A stretch of 64,000 nt of DNA from AP-15 sp963814865 (GTDB taxonomy: Bacteria > Pseudomonadota > Alphaproteobacteria > ATCC43930 > CGMCC-115725): assembly GCA_963814865.1 (NCBI GenBank), contig CAWFEN010000014.1, positions 1,464,670 through 1,528,669 of the forward strand, read 5' to 3'. Shown here one piece after another: positions 47,385 through 55,950 of the stretch; position 1 is the first letter of the stretch, and each line of letters begins with the position of its first letter. The notes under the pieces are model-generated. The model made no database searches and was not told where the DNA came from. It worked only from the letters and a program-made list of their open reading frames with translations. Made by a program: the position numbers and the translations under genes.

Positions 47385-48095
47385 ATGAACGCAAAGGACG
47401 TAATGACGACCGAGGTAATCACCGTCAGCCCCGACACGACCGTACAGGCGTTGGCGGCGCTCCTTTCCGGGAAAGCGATCAGTGGGGCTCCCGTTCTCAA
47501 TTCGGCCGGTCAATTGGTCGGCATCGTCAGCGAGGGCGACCTGCTGCATCGCGCCGAGACCGGCACCGAGCGGTCGCGGCCGCGGCGGCGGCGGTCATGG
47601 TGGCTTGATTCGGTTGCGGAGGAAGTGGAGCAGGCCCGCGATTACGTCAAAGCGCATGGCCGCACGGTCAACGACATCATGACGCGCGAGGTGATCTCGG
47701 TCTCTGAGGACACCGATCTCCCCGAGATTGCGACATTGCTCGAAACCAAGCAGATCAAGCGCGTGCCGGTGCTGCGCGACGGCAAGGTCGTCGGCATCGT
47801 CAGCCGGGCGAATCTGGTGCGGGCGCTGGCGACCACGAGCGGCGCGCCAAAGATCCTCGTCGACGCCGACGACCGCACCATCAAGGACCAGCTGATCGCG
47901 GAACTGGGGCGGCAGCAATGGGCCAATGTTTGGGCGTCGGACATCATGGTCAGGGACCGGGTTGTCCATATCTGGATCTCCGACGACCAGCCCCCGGTGG
48001 AGAGAGAAGCGCTGCGTGTCGCCGCCGAAAACATTCCCGGCGTGCAGCGCGTCGAAGAGCACCTGGTGCCGGCACCGGTGATCCCGGCCTTCTAG
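47385..48095 (+). CDS. CBS-pair and BON domain protein
   Basis: 236 residues. Two CBS motifs bind adenine nucleotides: MNAKDVMTTEVITVSPDTTV to GIVSEGDLLHRAE, and NDIMTREVISVSEDTDL to GIVSRANLVRALA. A 25-residue Arg-rich insertion with predicted helix separates them. The C-terminal 70 residues (DQLIAELGRQQWANVWASDI to GVQRVEEHLV) form a BON domain. Such proteins are thought to sense energy charge; the partner is unknown. ATG 47385 has ggaggcctccg upstream; the longer frame from 47346 lacks a ribosome site. Confidence 0.92.
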   Translation: MNAKDVMTTEVITVSPDTTVQALAALLSGKAISGAPVLNSAGQLVGIVSEGDLLHRAETGTERSRPRRRRSWWLDSVAEEVEQARDYVKAHGRTVNDIMTREVISVSEDTDLPEIATLLETKQIKRVPVLRDGKVVGIVSRANLVRALATTSGAPKILVDADDRTIKDQLIAELGRQQWANVWASDIMVRDRVVHIWISDDQPPVEREALRVAAENIPGVQRVEEHLVPAPVIPAF

Positions 48096-48129
48096 TGGAG
48101 CGGTTCTAACGCCTGGCACCCGTCTGCTT

Positions 48130-48262
48130 TCCTCTTCGTCATTCCGGCGAAAGCGAGGCGAAAGCGGGAACCCAGAGCCTGCCCCTGGCTTGAACAGGGG
48201 GCGGCAGGCGCCGGCCGCTTGCCCTGGACCCTCCGCCTGCGCGGGGGCGACGGTCGGGAAGC
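48130..48262. repeat. Palindromic intergenic repeat of the 'cgtcattccggcg' type
   Basis: The left arm begins cgtcattccggcgaaagcg; the right arm ends cctgcgcgggggcgacggt, which on the opposite strand begins accgtcgcccccgcgcagg. The outer arms resemble the widespread alphaproteobacterial mirror repeat that starts 'cgtcattcc' and closes with 'ggcctgcgccggggtgacg'. Between them lies a further GC-rich hairpin (ggcgccggccgcttgccc). It fills the spacer between the CBS protein and the CoA transferase. Confidence 0.55.
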
Positions 48263-48384
48263 ATGGGAGTCATTTGTCAGGTCAGTACCACTGGCCGGCG
48301 GGAGTTCGGGGCCCCTCGGCGCTTGACCTTGCGGGTGAGGCATAGTCTGTAACGGCAGTTCGCGCGCTGTCGAAGGGCTGCACC

Positions 48385-49584
48385 ATGCCGGGTCCGCTCC
48401 ACGGGTATCGGGTCGTCGATCTGACCTCCAACGTCTCCGGCCCGCTCGCGACGATGATCCTGGCCGATCAGGGCGCCGACGTGATCAAGGTCGAGGCTCC
48501 CGACGGCGGCGATCACACCCGCGCCGCCGCCAACCGCCGAGCCGGGTTTTCGGCGTCCTTTCTGAACAACAACCGCAACAAGCGCTCGATCGTCCTGGAC
48601 CTGAAAAAGCCGGCAGCGGTGCAGGCATTGCTGCGGCTCGCGGCCGGCGCCGACGTTTTCGTGCAGAATTTCCGGCCCGGCGTCGCCGAGCGCCTCGGCG
48701 TCGGGGAGAGCGCGGTTCGGGCCGCCGCGCCGAAGATCGTCTATGTCTCGATCAGCGGCTTTGGCGAGCACGGTCCCTATGCGGGAAAACCGGTCTATGA
48801 CCCGGTGATCCAGGCCTTTTCCGGGCTGGCGACGGTGCAGGCGGGCTCCGACGAGGCGCGGCCGCGCCTGCTGCGCACCATCCTGCCCGACAAATTGACC
48901 GCGATCACCGCATCGCAGGCGATCACCGCGGCGCTCCTGGCGCGCGAACGCACCGGCGAAGGGCAGCACGTCCGGCTGTCGATGCTGGAAGCCGTGCTCG
49001 CCTTTCTGTGGAGCTCGGACATGGGCAGCCAGACCTTTGTCGGCGACGAGCCGATGCGGCAGGAGGCGGCCAGCGCGATCGATCTGATTTACCAGACGGC
49101 CGACGGCTACATCACCGTGGCGGCCCTTACCGATCGTCAATGGACGGGACTGGCCCGCGCAACCGGGCGGCTGGAGTGGCTCGAAGACGAAAGGTTCCGG
49201 AATGCGGCATTGCGCCAGCAGAACATCGACGCCAGGCTGCGGCTGACCCAGGAGGCATTGCTCGCGCGCTCCACTGCCGAATGGCTTGAGCGGCTGACGG
49301 CAGCCGACGTGCCCTGCGGGCCGGTGCTGACCCGCAGCCAGGTCATCCGCCATCCCCATGTCGAGGCGCTGGGCGTGGTCGTCGAATACGACCACCCGGC
49401 GGCCGGCCGGCTGCGCCAGGCACGAGCGGCGGCGCGGTTTTCCCGCACGCCGGCGGAAATCCGCCACGGCGCTCCCGCGCTCGGCCGGCACACGCAGGAG
49501 GTTCTGGCCGAGCTCGGCTATTCCGATGCCGCGATCGCAGAACTTGCCCCGGCAGGCCTGCCGGCGGCCGCGGACGGAGATTAG
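48385..49584 (+). CDS. CaiB/BaiF family (class III) CoA transferase
   Basis: A 399-residue enzyme moving CoA between carboxylic acids. Family blocks are GYRVVDLTSNVSGPLATMIL, DQGADVIKVEAPDGGDHTR, FLNNNRNKRSIVLDLKKPA and VFVQNFRPGVAERLGVG. The catalytic Asp is in the segment KPVYDPVIQAFSG. The C-terminal interlocking region VPCGPVLTRSQVIRHPHVEA is present. ATG 48385; no strong ribosome site. It is followed after four bases by a GST gene, suggesting one operon for degradation of a carboxylate. Confidence 0.92.
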   Translation: MPGPLHGYRVVDLTSNVSGPLATMILADQGADVIKVEAPDGGDHTRAAANRRAGFSASFLNNNRNKRSIVLDLKKPAAVQALLRLAAGADVFVQNFRPGVAERLGVGESAVRAAAPKIVYVSISGFGEHGPYAGKPVYDPVIQAFSGLATVQAGSDEARPRLLRTILPDKLTAITASQAITAALLARERTGEGQHVRLSMLEAVLAFLWSSDMGSQTFVGDEPMRQEAASAIDLIYQTADGYITVAALTDRQWTGLARATGRLEWLEDERFRNAALRQQNIDARLRLTQEALLARSTAEWLERLTAADVPCGPVLTRSQVIRHPHVEALGVVVEYDHPAAGRLRQARAAARFSRTPAEIRHGAPALGRHTQEVLAELGYSDAAIAELAPAGLPAAADGD

Positions 49585-49588
49585 GCCG

Positions 49589-50314
49589 ATGATCGACTTC
49601 TATTACTGGCCGACGCCGAACGGCTGGAAGGTCGCCATCATGTTGGAGGAGTGCGGCCTCGACTATCGGATGATCCCGGTCAATATCGGGCGCGGCGACC
49701 AGTTCAAGCCCGAATTCCTGGCGATCAGCCCGAACAACCGCATGCCGGCGATCGTCGATCACGACGGCCCACGGGATTTTGGGGACGGACCGGTGCCGGT
49801 GTTCGAATCCGGCGCGATCCTGATCCACCTCGCCGAAAAGACCGGGCGGTTCGTGCCGCCGAGCGGGCGGGGACGCAAGGAATGCCTCGAATGGCTGTTC
49901 TGGCAGGTCGGCAATCTCGGCCCGATGGCCGGCCAGCTGAGCCATTTCGTCAACTACGCACGGGGCGAGCATCCCTATTCGCACAAGCGCTATGCCGACG
50001 AGTACAACCGTTGCCTCGGTGTCCTCGAACGCCGGCTCGACGGGCGCGAATATATCCTCGGCACATATTCGATTGCCGATATGGCGTGCTGGCCCTGGGT
50101 CCTGATCGCCAGGCCGCTCGGCCAGCCGCTCGACGAATTCCCCAATGTCGCGCGCTGGCGCGAGACGATCAAGCAGCGCCCGGCGGTGCAGCGGGGCGTC
50201 GATCTCGGCAAGGATCTGCGCCGCTCGGCACCGCCGTCGGACGAGGAACGCCGCGTCCTCTTCAACCAGACCGCGCAGAGCCTGCGCGTCCGGCCGGTTG
50301 GCCACAAAATATAG
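49589..50314 (+). CDS. Glutathione S-transferase, Ure2/YghU-like
   Basis: A 241-residue cytosolic protein with a thioredoxin-like N-terminal domain (DFYYWPTPNGWKVAIMLEEC, NNRMPAIVDHDG, FESGAILIHLAEKTGRF) and an all-helical C-terminal domain (LEWLFWQVGNLGPMAGQLSH). The TPNGWKV start and wide spacing are typical of the Ure2p/YghU (nu) branch, which reduces disulfides or peroxides via glutathione. ATG 49589 lies four bases after the CoA transferase stop, so the genes are coupled. Confidence 0.92.
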   Translation: MIDFYYWPTPNGWKVAIMLEECGLDYRMIPVNIGRGDQFKPEFLAISPNNRMPAIVDHDGPRDFGDGPVPVFESGAILIHLAEKTGRFVPPSGRGRKECLEWLFWQVGNLGPMAGQLSHFVNYARGEHPYSHKRYADEYNRCLGVLERRLDGREYILGTYSIADMACWPWVLIARPLGQPLDEFPNVARWRETIKQRPAVQRGVDLGKDLRRSAPPSDEERRVLFNQTAQSLRVRPVGHKI

Positions 50315-50434
50315 GTCGAAGGGACGCTGTTCGAGCAGCATGGACAAGGTGTGCCGGAGGCGGTCGCATCCCTCTCCCGCAAATGCCGGCGGTCATGTAG
50401 CATTCCCCTTCCGAACTCTCCCGAGGAGACCGTC

Positions 50435-51547
50435 ATGCCCGACGCCTATCCGCTGCCTCCCGGCGATCCCGCCGCCCTCGGCTTTGCCGCCGGGCCGCTG
50501 CAGCATCTCGACCGGCTGATCCGCCGGCATCTCGAGGAAGGCCGCTATCCCGGCGCGCAGATCGCGCTGGCGCGGCACGGCAGGCTGGCGCTGTTCCGCA
50601 GCTATGGCGACGCCACGACCGAGCCCCGCACGGAGCCGGTAACGGACGACACCCTGTTCCTGCTGTTCAGCCAGACGAAGGTGCTGACCAGTTCCACCGT
50701 GTGGGCGCTGGTCGAGGAGGGCAGGCTGTCCTTCATGGACCGCATCGCCGATCACCTGCCGGAATTCGCCCGGCGCGGCAAAAGCGAGATCACGCTGCAC
50801 CAGGTCATGACCCACCAGGGCGGCTTCCCCTCCGGCGATGTGTCGAAGGCGACCTGGACCGACCATGCCCGGATGCGCGCCGAAGTCTGCGATTTCTCGC
50901 TCGATTGGACCCCCGGCACGCGGCTGCAATACCATCCGCGCGCGGCGCACCTGACCCAGGCCATGGTGATCGAGGCGGTGACCGGCCAGGATTACCGCGA
51001 TGTGATCCGGGAGAAGGTCCTGGCGCCGCTCGGCCTCGCCAACGACATCTTCGTCGGCGTGCCGGCGAGCGAGCAGGGCCGCTGCGCCGACACCTATGCG
51101 CCGGAGCCGCGCGACAACTCGTCCGAGTTCAGGGCCGCGGGCATGCCGAGCGGCGGCGGCTATGCGACGGCGCGCGGCATGGCGGCGTTCTATCAGATGC
51201 TGCTCGGCGGCGGCCGGCTCGGCGATGTGCGGATGTTCTCGCCGCGGCTGATCAGCTATGTCACGCGCAACCACACCGGCGAGCGCGGCGACGACCAGAT
51301 GGCCGGCATCCCGATGCATCGCGGCCTCGGGCCCCATGTGCGCGGCGACAGCGACCGCATCCGCGGGCTCGGCTCGATCGCTGCGCCACAGACTTTCGGT
51401 CATGGCGGCGCCGGATCGTCCTATTCCTGGGCCGACCCGACGAGCGGGGTGTCGTTCACCTACATCGCCAACTTCGTATCGCCCGATCCGTTTCATTCGG
51501 CGCGGCTCGACCGGGTCGCCAACCTCGTCCACGCCGCGATCGACTGA
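50435..51547 (+). CDS. Serine hydrolase, beta-lactamase (class C/esterase) family
   Basis: A 370-residue penicillin-binding-protein-like hydrolase. The nucleophile motif SxxK is SQTK at residues 79-82, preceded by TLFLLF. The second motif is YHPR in TRLQYHPRAAHLTQAM. The third, usually KTG or HxG, is HGGAGSSYSWADP. No signal peptide, so a cytosolic esterase is more likely than a beta-lactamase. ATG 50435 follows cccgaggagaccgtc. It lies between the GST and the FAD oxidoreductase on the same strand. Confidence 0.9.
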   Translation: MPDAYPLPPGDPAALGFAAGPLQHLDRLIRRHLEEGRYPGAQIALARHGRLALFRSYGDATTEPRTEPVTDDTLFLLFSQTKVLTSSTVWALVEEGRLSFMDRIADHLPEFARRGKSEITLHQVMTHQGGFPSGDVSKATWTDHARMRAEVCDFSLDWTPGTRLQYHPRAAHLTQAMVIEAVTGQDYRDVIREKVLAPLGLANDIFVGVPASEQGRCADTYAPEPRDNSSEFRAAGMPSGGGYATARGMAAFYQMLLGGGRLGDVRMFSPRLISYVTRNHTGERGDDQMAGIPMHRGLGPHVRGDSDRIRGLGSIAAPQTFGHGGAGSSYSWADPTSGVSFTYIANFVSPDPFHSARLDRVANLVHAAID

Positions 51548-51565
51548 GGCGCCGAGGCAGCGCCG

Positions 51566-52897
51566 ATGGCGCCGCGCGTCGATCCCGTCCGTTCCGATGA
51601 GGCGCTGCCGGCGCGCGCCGATGTCGTGATCATCGGCGGCGGCATCATCGGCACCAGCGCGGCCCTGTTCCTGGCGGAAAAGGGCGTCTCGACGGTGCTG
51701 TGCGAGAAGGGGCACATCGCCGGCGAGCAGTCGAGCCGCAATTGGGGCTGGTGCCGCAAGATGGGCCGCGACCCGCGCGAGATCCCGCTGATCATCGAAA
51801 GCCTGCGGCTGTGGCAGGGTATGAACGAGCGGGTCGAGGCGGAAACCGGCTTTCGCCAGTGCGGGATCATGTATCTGGCCGAAACGCCGGCCGAGCTGGG
51901 CGAGCTCGAAACCTGGCTCGATCACGCGCGCCAGTACCAGCTCGACACCCGCATCATCACTGCTGCGCAGGCGGGAGAGCTGATGCCCGGCCTGACCGGC
52001 AGCTGGGCCGGCGCGCTCTATACCGCCAGCGACGGCAGGGCGGAGCCGCAGCGGGCGGCGCCCGCCATCGCCGAGGCGGCGCGGCGGCGGGGCGCGGCGA
52101 TCGTGACGCAATGCGCGGTGCGCGGCATCGAGACCGCGGGCGGACATGTCTCGGCCGTGATCACCGAGCAGGGCCGGATCGCCTGCGGTGCGGCCGTCCT
52201 CGCCGGCGGCGCGTGGTCGCGGCTGTTCTGCGGCAATCTCGGCATCGCGCTGCCGCAGCTCAAGGTGCTGGCCTCGGTGATGCGCACCGAGCCGATCGAA
52301 GGCGGCCCGGAAATCTCGGCTTCGGGCGGTCTGTTCGGCATTCGCAAGCGGATGGACGGCGGCTACACCGTGGCGACGTTGGGGGTGCGCACGATCGATC
52401 TCGTGCCCGACAATTTCCGGTTGCTCTTCGACTACCTGCCGGCGGCGCGGCTGCATTGGAAAAAGCTGCGGTTCCGGATCGGCCGCCGCTGGGTCGAGGA
52501 ATGGCGAATGCCGCGGCATTGGGGATTGGACGGCCCGTCGCCCTTCGAGGCCGTGCGCACGCTCGACCCGGAGCCGGACCCGTTCGTTCTCGACCGCGCG
52601 CGGTCGAGCGTCGCCGAGGCCTTCCCGCTGTTCCGCGACATGGTCGTGGCGGAAAGCTGGGGCGGCATGATCGACGTGATGCCCGACGCGATCCCGGTGA
52701 TCTCGCCGGTCGAGAGCCTGCCCGGCCTCTTCATCGCCACCGGCTTTTCCGGCCACGGCTTCGGCATCGGTCCGGCGGCCGGCCGTCTGGTGGCCGACAT
52801 GGTCGCCGGCGACCCGGCCCTGGTCGATCCGACGCCGTTCCGCCTGTCGCGCTTCACCGACGGCTCGAACCCGCGCCCGCACCCGCTGGCGAGCTGA
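51566..52897 (+). CDS. FAD-dependent oxidoreductase, DAO family
   Basis: A 443-residue flavoprotein resembling D-amino-acid or sarcosine/glycine oxidases. The dinucleotide motif ADVVIIGGGIIGTSAALFLA begins near residue 18 and QSSRNWGWCRKMGRDPRE is the FAD-contacting loop. The second FAD segment is AVLAGGAWSRLFCGNLG, and the terminal GLFIATGFSGHGFGIGPAAG binds the flavin ribityl chain. It starts 18 bases after the hydrolase. It probably oxidises an N-methyl or amino acid substrate; not assigned further. Confidence 0.92.
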   Translation: MAPRVDPVRSDEALPARADVVIIGGGIIGTSAALFLAEKGVSTVLCEKGHIAGEQSSRNWGWCRKMGRDPREIPLIIESLRLWQGMNERVEAETGFRQCGIMYLAETPAELGELETWLDHARQYQLDTRIITAAQAGELMPGLTGSWAGALYTASDGRAEPQRAAPAIAEAARRRGAAIVTQCAVRGIETAGGHVSAVITEQGRIACGAAVLAGGAWSRLFCGNLGIALPQLKVLASVMRTEPIEGGPEISASGGLFGIRKRMDGGYTVATLGVRTIDLVPDNFRLLFDYLPAARLHWKKLRFRIGRRWVEEWRMPRHWGLDGPSPFEAVRTLDPEPDPFVLDRARSSVAEAFPLFRDMVVAESWGGMIDVMPDAIPVISPVESLPGLFIATGFSGHGFGIGPAAGRLVADMVAGDPALVDPTPFRLSRFTDGSNPRPHPLAS

Positions 52898-52899
52898 TT

Positions 52900-53919
52900 C
52901 TATACCTGCGCCAGCGCCATCGGCGCCTCGGCGAAGGCCGGCATGATTTCTTCGGCAAAGGTGCGCAGGCCGGCGACCGAGGCGCCCGGAGCGGCGAACA
53001 GCACGTTTTCGACGCCGCCCGCTTCGAGCCGCTTCAATCGCGCGATGATCTCCTCGGGCGTGCCGAGCAAGGGCGCGTCGTCGAGCACGAACGAATCCTC
53101 GTCCTCCCTGATGTGGGCATAGTGCTCGGCGCCCGGACCGCGGGCGAGGTCGCCGATGTTCTTCAACACCTGCCGGCGGGTGACGATCGCCCGCTTGCGT
53201 TCCTCGTCATTGTGCACGATCTGCAGCCCGCGGGTGACGCCGACACTCAACGGGTCCCACTTGCGGCCGCCTCGCTCGCATTCCCGGCGGAAGGTGGCGA
53301 CGCGGTCGATGATCAAATCGGTCGGCGCGATCTGGTCGAGCAGCAGATTGTAGCCCTCGCGCGCCGCGCGGCGGATCGATTGGGCGCTGCCGGCGCCGAG
53401 CCAGAACGGCGGATGCGGCTGCTGGATCGGGCTCGGCTCGACGACCACGTTCTCGAAATCCCAGCGCTTGCCGTGATAGGAAAACCGGCCGGGCGAGGTC
53501 CAGGCCTTGCGGATCACCTCCATCGCCTCGTCGAAGCGCTCGGTCGCTTCCTCGGGCGCGATGCAGAAGCCGGCGAATTCGTAGCTGCGATAGCCTTTGC
53601 CGACGCCGAAATCGAGACGCCCGTTCGACAGCAGGTCGAGTGTCGCCGCCTGCTCGGCGATCAGGATCGGATTGTGCCAGGGCAGCACGATTACGGCGGT
53701 GCCGAGCCGGATACGCTCGGTGCGGGCCGCCAGATAGGCGAGCAGGCTCATCGACGCCGAGACCTGGCCAAACCCGGTGAAATGGTGCTCGACCAAAAAC
53801 ACGCTGGAAAAGCCGAGCTTCTCCGCCTCGACGACATAGTTGACGAAGTCGTGATAGGCGGAGCTGTCGCCGGCCGGTCCGCCCTTCGCCCGCGCCCCGC
53901 CGAAAAGCCCGAATTTCAT
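52900..53919 (-). CDS. LLM-class flavin-dependent monooxygenase (luciferase-like)
   Basis: 339 residues. MKFGLFGGARAKGGPAGDSS opens the barrel; VFLVEHHFTGFGQVSASMSL, GTAVIVLPWHNPILIAEQAA and NGRLDFGVGKGYRSYEF are the conserved FMN-site strands, and PHPPFWLGAGSAQSIRRAA is typical of the family's later part. Full length and open. ATG 53919 follows ggaggtcggcaa. It faces the FAD oxidoreductase tail to tail after two bases and is followed upstream, on the same strand, by the HlyIII-like gene. Confidence 0.92.
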   Translation of the reverse strand: MKFGLFGGARAKGGPAGDSSAYHDFVNYVVEAEKLGFSSVFLVEHHFTGFGQVSASMSLLAYLAARTERIRLGTAVIVLPWHNPILIAEQAATLDLLSNGRLDFGVGKGYRSYEFAGFCIAPEEATERFDEAMEVIRKAWTSPGRFSYHGKRWDFENVVVEPSPIQQPHPPFWLGAGSAQSIRRAAREGYNLLLDQIAPTDLIIDRVATFRRECERGGRKWDPLSVGVTRGLQIVHNDEERKRAIVTRRQVLKNIGDLARGPGAEHYAHIREDEDSFVLDDAPLLGTPEEIIARLKRLEAGGVENVLFAAPGASVAGLRTFAEEIMPAFAEAPMALAQV

Positions 53920-53950
53920 TTGCCGACCTCCGTTGCCGCGCACGATCCGA

Positions 53951-54598
53951 TTACAATACCAATGCGGCCACCGCCAAGTAATGCGCAGCAGCCCCGGCGA
54001 CGACAAAGCCGTGCCAGATCGCCCGGTGAAACGGCAACCGCCGCCACAGAAAAAACACCACGCCGATCGTATAGAAGATGCCGCCGAGGACGATCAGCAT
54101 CAGCACCCGGCGCGAGGCGATCGCCGGGCCGATCGCGATCATCGCCATCCAGCCGAGCACCACATAGGCGGCAGCCGAGCGGTAGACGGGTCCGATCGGA
54201 AAGCGCAGCTTGACGAAGACTCCGATCCCTGCTGCCGCCCAAAGCGCCGTCCCCAGGACGTAGCCCCAGCTGCCGGCGGGGCGGTCGAGAGCGAAGGGCG
54301 TGGCGGTGCCGGCGATCATCGCGAAGATCGCCGCGTGGTCGATCCGGCGGAACAGCGCACGCCGCGGCGAGCCGAACGCAGCCGTATAGAGCAGCGCGCA
54401 GAAGAACACCGACGGCAGCGCCAAGGCATAGATCCCGACAGCGGCGACGACGCGCCCGGTGTCGACAACGGCCAAGGCCGCCGCAAACAGGGCGACGGCG
54501 CCGGCCGCACCCAGGACGAGGCCGGTGGCGAGGATCCCGAGATCGACGGCGTGCTCGGCCCGAATCGGCGCATATGGCAGGCGGAGCGGCCGGCTCAT
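53951..54598 (-). CDS. Hemolysin III / PAQR-type membrane protein
   Basis: A 215-residue inner-membrane protein with seven predicted helices. The PAQR/HlyIII fold is indicated by the first His-bearing segment (IRAEHAVDLGILATGLVLG), the RRIDHAAIFAMIAGTATPFA stretch and the last helix FHRAIWHGFVVAGAAAHYLA, which holds the HxxxH-type metal site. Members of this family may act as metal-dependent ceramidase-like enzymes; a true haemolysin role is not established. ATG 54598 with aggatcgccgcg upstream; a start at 54634 is possible. Divergent from the phosphoribosyltransferase. Confidence 0.88.
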   Translation of the reverse strand: MSRPLRLPYAPIRAEHAVDLGILATGLVLGAAGAVALFAAALAVVDTGRVVAAVGIYALALPSVFFCALLYTAAFGSPRRALFRRIDHAAIFAMIAGTATPFALDRPAGSWGYVLGTALWAAAGIGVFVKLRFPIGPVYRSAAAYVVLGWMAMIAIGPAIASRRVLMLIVLGGIFYTIGVVFFLWRRLPFHRAIWHGFVVAGAAAHYLAVAALVL

Positions 54599-54671
54599 CG
54601 CGGCGATCCTGGGCGCCGGAGAGAACCGACCCATATAGAAAGCACGTCCGCACTCACGGGAGGGCTGAGCC

Positions 54672-55343
54672 ATGTTCGCCAATCGGCGGTCGGCGGGCCG
54701 ACAGCTCTGCGCGCGGCTGCAGCATTTGCGGCAGGAGCGGCCGGTGGTGCTGGCCCTGCCGCGCGGCGGCGTCCCGGTCGGCTTCGAGATTGCCGAAGAC
54801 CTCGACGCCCCGCTCGATATCGTGCTGGTCTGCAAGATCGGGGCACCGGACCAGCCGGAGCTGGCGCTCGGCGCGGTCGCGGACGGCGCCGACCCGCAAA
54901 TCAGCATCAGCAGCGATCTGGCGGCGGCGCTCGGCGTCGACGCGGCCTACATCAAAAACGAAACCGCGCGGCAGCTCGGCGAGATCGAGCGGCGGCGAAA
55001 GATCTACCGCGGCGACCGGCCGCCGGTGCCGCTCGCCGGCAGGACGGCGATCGTCGTCGATGACGGGATCGCCACCGGCAGCACCATGCGGGCGGCGCTG
55101 CGCGCGATCCGGAAGGCCGGGGCTGGAAAGATCGTGCTCGCCGTCCCGGTCGCGCCCGGCGACGCCATCGAAACGCTGCGCAACGAGGCCGACGAGATCG
55201 TCTGCCTCGCCACGCCGCGCCGGTTTTTCGCCGTCGGTGCCCATTACACGGAGTTTACGCAGCTCGCGGATGCCGATGTCGTTTCCTTGCTGGAGCGGCG
55301 CCGCCGCAGCACGACGCCTCCGGAGGGGTCGGCCCCGACGTAG
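54672..55343 (+). CDS. Phosphoribosyltransferase family protein
   Basis: A 223-residue type I PRTase fold. VLALPRGGVPVGFEIAEDL is the entry strand and TAIVVDDGIATGSTMRAALR is the PRPP-binding loop with the two acidic residues. The N-terminal hood (FANRRSAGRQLCARLQHL) is that of the stand-alone 'phosphoribosyltransferase' group frequently linked with dienelactone hydrolase-like genes. The base substrate is unknown. ATG 54672 is preceded by gggagggctgagcc. Confidence 0.92.
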   Translation: MFANRRSAGRQLCARLQHLRQERPVVLALPRGGVPVGFEIAEDLDAPLDIVLVCKIGAPDQPELALGAVADGADPQISISSDLAAALGVDAAYIKNETARQLGEIERRRKIYRGDRPPVPLAGRTAIVVDDGIATGSTMRAALRAIRKAGAGKIVLAVPVAPGDAIETLRNEADEIVCLATPRRFFAVGAHYTEFTQLADADVVSLLERRRRSTTPPEGSAPT

Positions 55344-55360
55344 CCCGTGCTCAATTTGTC

Positions 55361-55663
55361 TTATTGTATCGACCAGTAATATCCGACCGTCGGCGCCCGC
55401 ACATTCGTGTTGACCCCAACTATCGGCCCCGTATAGGGGGCTGGCTCCGGCAGGTCGACGGCGGGCTGTTGCGGTTTCCCCCGGGTGTCCTCGCCGCTGA
55501 CGATCTGGTTCGAGATGTCGGGAACCGAGCTCAAATCGATTGCCGCCGGCAGATTGGCGCAGCCGCGCGAGCCATGCCGGGTACAGGACCCGGCGACCGA
55601 CGGCGCAGCCGCCGCTGCAGCCATGCCGGCGAGGACGAGGACGGCCGGAACCCAGGGCTTCAT
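55361..55663 (-). CDS. Small secreted protein
   Basis: 100 residues beginning MKPWVPAVLVLAGMAAAAAA, a Sec signal peptide with cleavage likely after SVAGS or nearby. The mature part is short, contains two Cys (SCTRHGSRGCANLP) and ends APTVGYYWSIQ. No known domain. Its ATG overlaps the stop of the upstream small gene by four bases (ATGA), supporting both as genes. Function unknown. Confidence 0.6.
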   Translation of the reverse strand: MKPWVPAVLVLAGMAAAAAAPSVAGSCTRHGSRGCANLPAAIDLSSVPDISNQIVSGEDTRGKPQQPAVDLPEPAPYTGPIVGVNTNVRAPTVGYYWSIQ

Positions 55664-55950
55664 GCGACGATCCGAATCCGAGCCATGACCGGATCGCGAC
55701 TCTGGCCAATCGTTAACGCCGTGTCTACCACGCTGTCGACCCCGCCGGCCCCACGCACGCGAAAGCTCGCCCGCGGGCGGGGATCGGTGTAAAGCTTCCG
55801 GCTGGCCTCCCGCCGTGCATTTGTGGAAGTTCCGGCGATGTCGCTTTCGCCCAGGCTCGCCCCGCCCGCCCCGCTATCGGGCGACGCGCCCGCTGTTGCC
55901 GGCACCGGCGGCTGACCATGCGCGGCCGGGTGCGCAGACGAAGCCAGCAT
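55660..55950 (-). CDS. Hypothetical protein coupled to the secreted protein gene
   Basis: 96 residues, MLASSAHPAAHGQPPVPATA to a C-terminal GVDSVVDTALTIGQSRDPVM and ARIRIVA. The low-complexity first half is Ala/Gly/Ser-rich; the second half is more protein-like. The stop TGA overlaps the ATG of the next gene (ATGA), the main evidence that it is real. It overlaps the 5' end of the opposite-strand permease gene by about 30 bases, so one of the two starts is probably wrong. Function unknown. Confidence 0.4.
   Translation of the reverse strand: MLASSAHPAAHGQPPVPATAGASPDSGAGGASLGESDIAGTSTNARREASRKLYTDPRPRASFRVRGAGGVDSVVDTALTIGQSRDPVMARIRIVA

Noticed and set aside
50393..54213. Long open frames (over 800 codons) opposite or out of phase with the hydrolase, FAD oxidoreductase and luciferase-like genes
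   Set aside because: Low-complexity Arg/Ala/Gly-rich translations without ribosome sites, fully explained as shadows of the real genes.
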